From Spodoptera frugiperda (taxonomy: Eukaryota; Arthropoda; Insecta; Lepidoptera; Noctuidae): a DNA stretch of 64,000 nt. Below are positions 58,215 through 64,000 of this stretch, piece after piece; position 1 is the first letter of the stretch; every line of letters starts with the position of its first letter. Below the pieces are notes generated by a model. It was not told the origin of the DNA and did not search any database. It was given only the letters and a program-made list of their open reading frames with translations. Where the stretch lies: the NCBI RefSeq assembly GCF_023101765.2, contig NC_064238.1, forward strand, positions 2,602,001 to 2,666,000, given 5' to 3'. The position numbers were made by a program, and so were the translations under genes.

Positions 58215-58330
58215 ATTTACTCAGGGTCAGTTAATTATCTAATCCTCAGCAATTATTTTTAGAACAAAAACGTTACTAAAGAATATTTTAAATAGTCATT
58301 AAATGTCTCTGAGTAGGTACGAAAGTTAAT
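58215..58330. mobile_element. Palindromic MITE, family B, copy 4 (diverged)
   Basis: The left end has TTACTCAGGGTCAGTTAATT and ATCTAATCCTCAGCAATTAT. The right end has TTAAATAGTCATTAAATGTC then TCTGAGTAGGTACG. Opposed CTCAGAG.CA.TTAATG.TTA blocks match the family B arms. It is more decayed than copies 1 and 2. Confidence 0.45.
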
Positions 58331-59244
58331 CTTTAAATGAACAAAAAAACGTAATCTTATGATGCACTAAAAGATTTTGGAAATTCAGTCAGTCAAGAGA
58401 TTCCAATGAAAGAAAACTCACGAAAAAACACGTGTCAAACAACTCCTTGACCGTCACTTTATCAGATCCAACTAGATATAAACTATTTATTCGCATTCTC
58501 TTTCATTCACTTGCAGCAAAGCTTTGAGATATTACAACATGGCCCCGTTCGATTTCAAAGAACCTCTAGTTAGAGTCTGGAAATAAGAGGAACTTTAGCG
58601 TAACCCAGTTAAATAGTATTAACTATTAAAATACAACTTCAACTGGCAGAATTTAATGAGGTTGTAAAATCTTGGTTGCGATGAAATTCAAGAGAATGGA
58701 AGACAAAGTAGTTTGGATTAATTTCAATATTTTTTGGAAGAAATCTGATGGTTCCTTTTCCATAATCAATTAATTTGGATGAGAATGTGTTAACCCTATT
58801 TAAATGTTAGTAACTAAATTCATATTCAGTTTCATAATATGAGACTAGCTGTTTGATAAACTGTGGCAATGAGAAATGCCATACTTACACCATTATCTGA
58901 CTTAAGAGTTCACAAACACATTCATCAAAATACCAAATCATTCAGTAGCGATAAAAAGGCCACAAATCAAAATTCAAAACCCATATTTGAAAACAGAGTA
59001 TCACGAATTTAAAAATCAAGGGTACATAAAGCCTTCAGGTATTTTTTCTTATCACCCTCTTTTTGGGGAAGCGCTCAGTACCCCAAAAAGGCAATACAGA
59101 TCGTACGTGAGATGTTTAGGGTGTAATCATCTAAGTTATGACTGAATTTTAAAGTAGACTAGGGTACCCCATTGACCGTGATAGGATGGGTCAGAAAGCT
59201 ACCCTATAAAATATTTTATCGTTATTTTGATATCAAAATTAACA
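58331..59244. other. Non-coding DNA, no gene seen
   Basis: A short inverted pair, CTTTTTGGGG at 59057 and CCCCAAAAAG at 59082, forms a 10 bp stem with a loop of about 15 nt. No gene is supported. Confidence 0.45.
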
Positions 59245-59355
59245 ACTTAGTAACCGACTTCAAAAAAAGGAGATTCTCAATTTGACCTGTATGTATGTAT
59301 GTATGTTTGTGCGCCATTATCTCGCGCTTGGCTGAACCGATTTTGGTGCGTTATT
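59245..59355 (+). repeat. Interspersed repeat with TATG microsatellite
   Basis: AGTAACCGACTTCAAAAAAA then GGAGATTCTCAATTTGACC, a (TGTA)n run at 59288-59304, then ATCTCGCGCTTGGCTGAACC then GATTTTGGTGCG. This order is that of a common lepidopteran repeat with 'ACCGACTTCAAAAAAGGAGG' and 'GAACCGATTTTGATGCG'. It is non-coding; its class is unknown to me. Confidence 0.5.
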
Positions 59356-59636
59356 AGTAGTAATTCAGACTTAGGATAAGGTTTGAGGGATATTACCTGT
59401 CTTAAAAAAGGAAGGTATTAAAAAAAATGATGTCAAATCTCCTTTAAAAAAGTTATTTATTTAAGATAAACAGCGCCTTAAAAATATGTAAAGTAAAGGT
59501 CAGTTTCTCAAACATAACGCTTTTATTTCCCTATAGAAATGACAGAGCACGCACAGTTCGTCAAATATTTTCATAAAGTGGACACTGGACTCTGTCTTTA
59601 GACAGCTACTGTGAATTTCCCAATGGGAAACCTAAC

Positions 59637-59657
59637 CTTTGTCCAGCCTGGACAAAG
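59637..59657. repeat. Near-perfect short palindrome
   Basis: CTTTGTCCAG, then C, then CTGGACAAAG forms 10 bp arms around one base. It is outside the known repeats. It may be a cruciform relic or a binding site for a dimeric factor. Confidence 0.65.
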
Positions 59658-62429
59658 AGACTTGCATTAAGTGAACAAGTAAATGTCACTAAAATTTCTC
59701 AAAGGAACCAAATGTGTTTAAAATATCGTTCAATCTCAAGCACAACTTAATGTTCTCCTTAGGAAACTAACCTAATATTAATATTCGCATTTTTATTGTT
59801 CATATTAGCTACTCAATGTTCATACATCACATACTACATTATACAAAACAATCAATCGATATTTTATAATATGTATTCACCCAATAATATAGTCGTTAAC
59901 TATCGCCAAATAGTTTTGCCAACAGAATTCGAAGGGTAAAATTAGTGTTGCCTCCTGTACCACGAAACACGTCTCATCAAACGTGTCGCTGCGAAGGACT
60001 ATAATTAAATTTTGCTCACATTCGGTGATTCAATTAGGGTTTAATATTGACATTCGGTAGTGAGATCCGAAACTCGGGATCAACACCAAAACATTAGCAT
60101 AGTTGATTAAAAGGCCTCCCTAGAACTGTTAACTCGTAAATGTCATACATACAACATCATAAATCATCTTAAGATTATGCTTCACTTGCTAAATTTCATA
60201 TTATTTTAGAGCGAATGTAACGTACTCTATCATCAACCCTAATTTCCGCCCTATATCGTCGTGTTAGGGTTCAAAATAGCGATGTGTCTGCAAGAGATTT
60301 GAAACGTTTTGGTAATTTAGATGAATTTGCAAGTGTAGGAAAGCCAGCAAGTACTGAATCAGCATCTAGGTGGTTCTCATATAATGAAGTAGAACGGGAG
60401 TCATGATTTATAGTCGAATTATGAGCACGTCGATTATTTTCTTATGTTACCGAGTACCTATTTAATAATTTGGTCTCGAGCTTTAGGAATATGAGTGAAT
60501 AATCGATGAATGTGACTATTAACACACGAACAGTACTATCATTACAATACAGAAGGTACTTTTTCTAGCTAACTTTCTACCCACAACACTCCTACAAAAC
60601 TGAAATCACCCAGAAATAGCCCTTATACCTATAAAAAATACTTATCTACTTCTAAAATTCGCATAAACAAAGATTCGATAACAATTATTGTACAGTTTTG
60701 CCGGACAGAAAAACATGACAAGGGATATTGTTGTGTAACATCCAACATAAGAATAAATTCAAATGTAGCGAAATTTACGTCACCAGTAAACAGTTGATGA
60801 ACTCTTCTATTCTTAGCCAGAGACCACAGGTTAAAACAAACAGCCCAACACTGGTCCTAACCTAATCTCGTAAGCTTACCCGACAAAATGAAATAAGCGT
60901 GCTTGTAATTAATATTTCATATGAGGCTCGGACCGTACATGTATGATGTATCGTACTGAACATCAGACTGGGACCGACTTGCATTGTGATATTGTGACCT
61001 GATTTTGTCAAATGCATTTAGATTGTACGATTTTTGATTGGATGGGTTTTTGGAATTGAATTTGGAATTTATTTGCTATATTCAGACGTGTTTTTAGGAT
61101 TGTATTACATTGTTAATAGGATTTGTATTATGGAATCCTGATTTCTATTTTCAAATCGCTGTCAATTATTGTCGTATTCTTTATGATATTTTTTTAGTTT
61201 TTCTCATAAAAGGTTTTTGTATCTTGCTTTTTCTGTTCTCACAGTGAATCTGCTTGTAGGTAAGTAATTTTAGTTCTTAGACTTGATGTTAATTTATGTG
61301 TTGGCACGATCCGATCGCATCGTAAGCTATAAATGAAATAATATGTTATGAACTGTGCCGTTCCACCGGCCGTCAGTGTCACAGATAACGAATGCGCCCT
61401 TTGTGATAATATCTCAGTATTGTGTACTTGTCCCGCCTGCCAGTACGTGTTGGCATAATTTTTGCTGAAGCTATATTTTCAGTCTAGTTCTAGCACTAAA
61501 ATTATTGATCATTAGTGTCTGTGGCAGATATTTATTACACGATAGGAGTCGTTTGCCACATTTTATTGATTGTTTAAAAGGTTTCTAAGTATTGGAGTAC
61601 ACGGCCACAAAAGTACTATGCTATGTGCTATGATTTTCTTGGAAAAAGAGGTTTGTTTAAAAAGGTTCGGATTGTTTTGCATAGTATATTTTAATATACA
61701 CAGTATTAACTAAATAGGTGTACGAAAAACAGGTATACATATATTTTACATTTGAACAAACCCGCCCAAACACATTAATTAACGAGTTTACTCAATAATT
61801 TAAATTCAATCATTACTTAGTACATTTAAATCAGCAATATAGTCGATATTCGCTTGACGCGCAAATCCCTCGCCCTCCCAGATTCAATTTAGAAAGCTAA
61901 GTGCCCAACTAAAGTCGGCTTTTATCTAACTCCGACTTATTAGTTCTCCCTCCCAATAGAATCGAAAGCAATAAAAAGACAGTCCTAGTTATATCCGTAA
62001 ATAAACAATGGAAACTGATAATTATTCTCATACGTTAGGGTTGCTATTGTTTTAGTCTACCCCTCGAAGCCGCCCCTCTACTTAGACTATACTCGATACG
62101 ATGGCCCTACAATGTAGGGTTATTACTTAATTGAGCGACCATTTTTTATTTTTTTGTTTTAATTATGAAGTTATTGTTAGTCAATATGTTCTGTGTGTAC
62201 AGAAGGGAGTTTTGGAACATAGGGTTGAGCTTTGAATTTAGTTTTGCAAGGGGACGTATTTTTAGGTTTAGGTCGCCGACAAAGGGAGTTGTTTCTGGTC
62301 AAGTGGTTTGTATAATACTAAGTTTTGAATTCGCATTTATTTACCAATGTAAGTATTAATGTTTGAGACGTAATTTTTAACCGAACTGCCTTAAATAGCA
62401 ATAAAATGACGAAAATGAGGTATTACCAG
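59658..62429. other. AT-rich non-coding DNA, no gene seen
   Basis: No repeat family with a copy elsewhere in the window and no coding frame was found. A 64-codon frame at 62165-62359 shows no domain. Confidence 0.5.
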
Positions 62430-62596
62430 TAGGCTACAATATGGGCTACTTCAAGAAGGACGTAAATAGGTTTCTTACGGGTCAGCAAAACGCATGTAAT
62501 GCCACAAGTATTGCAAGCGTTCATAGACCATGGTAACCACTTACCATCAGGTGGGCCGTGCGAATTATTGCCACCGACGTAGTATGAAAAAAAAAA
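62430..62596 (+). mobile_element. Non-LTR retrotransposon 3' end, poly(A)-tailed
   Basis: GGCTACAATATGGGCTACTT, TGTAATGCCACAAGTATTGC, AAGCGTTCATAGACCATGGT, AACCACTTACCATCAGGTGG, GCCGTGCGAATTATTGCCAC, CGACGTAGTATG then ten A. This matches a lepidopteran non-LTR tail with CTTACCATCAGG and GCCACCGACGTAGTAT. The copy is about 165 bp, the longest tail of this type here. Confidence 0.7.
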
Positions 62597-63663
62597 TCAG
62601 AAAGAAACAAAGTGACTCAAAATTAACTAACTAACATTCCTTCTAACTTAATCCTCTATTCACCAGATTAAACCTTTTAAAAGCCTTCAAGCCCACCAAC
62701 AATGTAATAAAATATCAATAATAAAATTTAACGAAAAATCCTTTGGCTCGTAACAATCAGCTTCACAGCAAAATTCGCCGAAACAGCCTAAACTAATGTC
62801 AAAATAAACGTTTTTACAACCGAATGTCACATAAACATATTAAGTTTATTCGACATTCAGTTTTAAGCGCTCTATAATGGTGTGAGGGAAAAATTATTGG
62901 ATCCATATTGCGAAACTGTATGATGATATTGTGTTTCTCGGAAATGATATGCGTCATACAGAGAACAGATGCGATAGTCCGTTTATTGGTCGTAAAAATT
63001 AAGTTTATGTAGTTACTATGCAGATAGAAAAATTAGATTTTTTTTCTTTTTTATTGTTTTCTTTGTTTTAATAGTCAATGTCTACGGGTTTATTGCTTTG
63101 GTTGGTATTTTTGTTACGAGGTCATGTTTCTTTTAATTCTTCGGTGAGCTTCAGTTTGAAATTCAAACTACTTACAATTCCAATATGTATTTATTTAGTT
63201 TCAAAAGTGCAAATGTTAGAGAACACTAATCAAAACTTACAGAAAATCTGATTTGACTTTCACTAGGTGTAAACATGTTTCTGAAAGTGACATATTAGAT
63301 AAATGTCCAAACAAACAGAATGAATATCTATCTGTGAAATAATTTATTTTGTTTACTCACCTTAGGTGACCTAAAAAGTCACAGAGTATTACAATCCACA
63401 TCAGTTACAAAATCAGCGAACGAATTCAGCTTTAAAGGTCCTTTTTATCTATATCTCTTAATGAAATACTTTTTAGCTGTTTACATGTCCGTTGGTAGCG
63501 TCTTCTGAGAATTTTTCTGAACATAGCCACGTCACGACTCAGCATCGTCACTTTACTGAAATTGTCGGCCATTAAGCTGACAACTTATTAAGCTAGATAC
63601 GTTGTAAGTTCTTATTTTTTATAAACATTGACATGGTTTATGGCGGCCTGTTGCTTCTCTACT
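62597..63663. other. AT-rich non-coding DNA, no gene seen
   Basis: Nothing is supported here until the retrotransposon fragment that begins near 63664. Confidence 0.5.
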
Positions 63664-64000
63664 GACCCGTCAGCTTGTACGGATGCCATAAATATGTTTC
63701 ATGAATACTACATTCCATTCTCGGATGCGACATCTTTCGGTGGGACTTTTCTGATGCCGACTGCAGACGTGCTCATGCGGCATACTTGGCATGGGCGGAT
63801 GCCAGGCGTCGTAGGGCTACGACATTCTTCAGAGGAAGAGAATAACCGGGCTGCCAAGGCAAAAAGGCATTACGGATGGCTCGGTTCAACCACATTGGCC
63901 GAATACTGGCTTCTTACTAGTAAAGCGTTTTGGTCCCTGGCCAAGGCGGTTGAATCGAACTTCTGCCGCCCTTACTCCCACCTCTTGGGGCCTAACGGGA
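63664..64000 (+). mobile_element. jockey/R1-like non-LTR retrotransposon ORF2 fragment (broken)
   Basis: Three frame segments give one recognisable protein order. Frame 1 from 63664 reads DPSACTDAINMFHEYYIPFS. Frame 3 from 63735 reads FRWDFSDADCRRAHAAYLAW then ADARRRRATTF, with a TAA at 63843, then KALRMARFNHIGRILASY and a TAG. Frame 1 from 63922 reads KAFWSLAKAVESNFCRPYSH. The FWSLAKAVE.NFCRP run is the linker between endonuclease and reverse transcriptase in jockey/R1-type ORF2 of moths. Two frame changes and two stops make it non-functional. The reverse transcriptase domain, if present, lies beyond the right edge of the window. Confidence 0.75.

Noticed and set aside
1..64000. Functional tRNA, rRNA or CRISPR
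   Set aside because: The only tRNA-like parts are SINE heads. No cloverleaf with an intact anticodon, no rRNA core sequence, and no regularly spaced direct repeats were seen.

Overview
This window looks like intergenic or long-intron DNA from a moth, most likely a noctuid or close relative. It is AT-rich and no reading frame exceeds 144 codons. It is studded with short decayed repeats of kinds I recognise from Lepidoptera: a tRNA-derived SINE with a 3' part found across noctuids, non-LTR retrotransposon 3' ends tailed with TGACTT or poly(A), small Helitrons ending in CTAG, an RTE-type 3' end, and palindromic MITEs. The taxonomic call is inference from repeat content, since no diagnostic protein gene is present. 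I see no rRNA, genuine tRNA, CRISPR, operon or any other prokaryotic feature.

Layout. Positions 1-27,200 are mostly unassigned AT-rich DNA broken by repeats: a seven-copy SINE-like family (2266, 5563, 6138, 9006, 17031, 24223 and, further right, 45314), tRNA-derived SINEs (10430, 14001, 19632), a Helitron end (3548-3737), and a GC-richer patch near 7.7-8.1 kb that could be conserved regulatory DNA. At 27,213-29,107 lies the most striking structure, a 1.9 kb near-perfect palindrome. It has TA target duplications and 0.8 kb arms, and each arm carries the decayed 3' end of a Tc1/mariner-type transposase. It is a foldback transposon that could give a long hairpin RNA if transcribed.

From 29,100 to 46,200 there are a palindromic MITE (31.3 kb), two adjacent Helitron copies (32.9-33.9 kb), a GC-richer block (34.5-36.3 kb) with a possible TATA promoter and ATG-free leader at 35.0 kb, and a PIF/Harbinger-type MITE with a TTA duplication (41.5 kb). 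The minus strand at 46.28-46.94 kb holds several coding-like pieces, including two short frames with signal-peptide-like starts. From 47 kb to the right edge there are more MITEs, retroelement 3' ends, a second possible TATA promoter (54.65 kb), and at 63.66-64.0 kb a frameshifted jockey/R1-like non-LTR ORF2 fragment running off the window.

There is no gene system working together here. The biology is that of mobile elements, their decay, and possible regulatory DNA for genes outside the window. I could not run alignments or repeat searches. Family names come from recognition of motifs and should be read as provisional.
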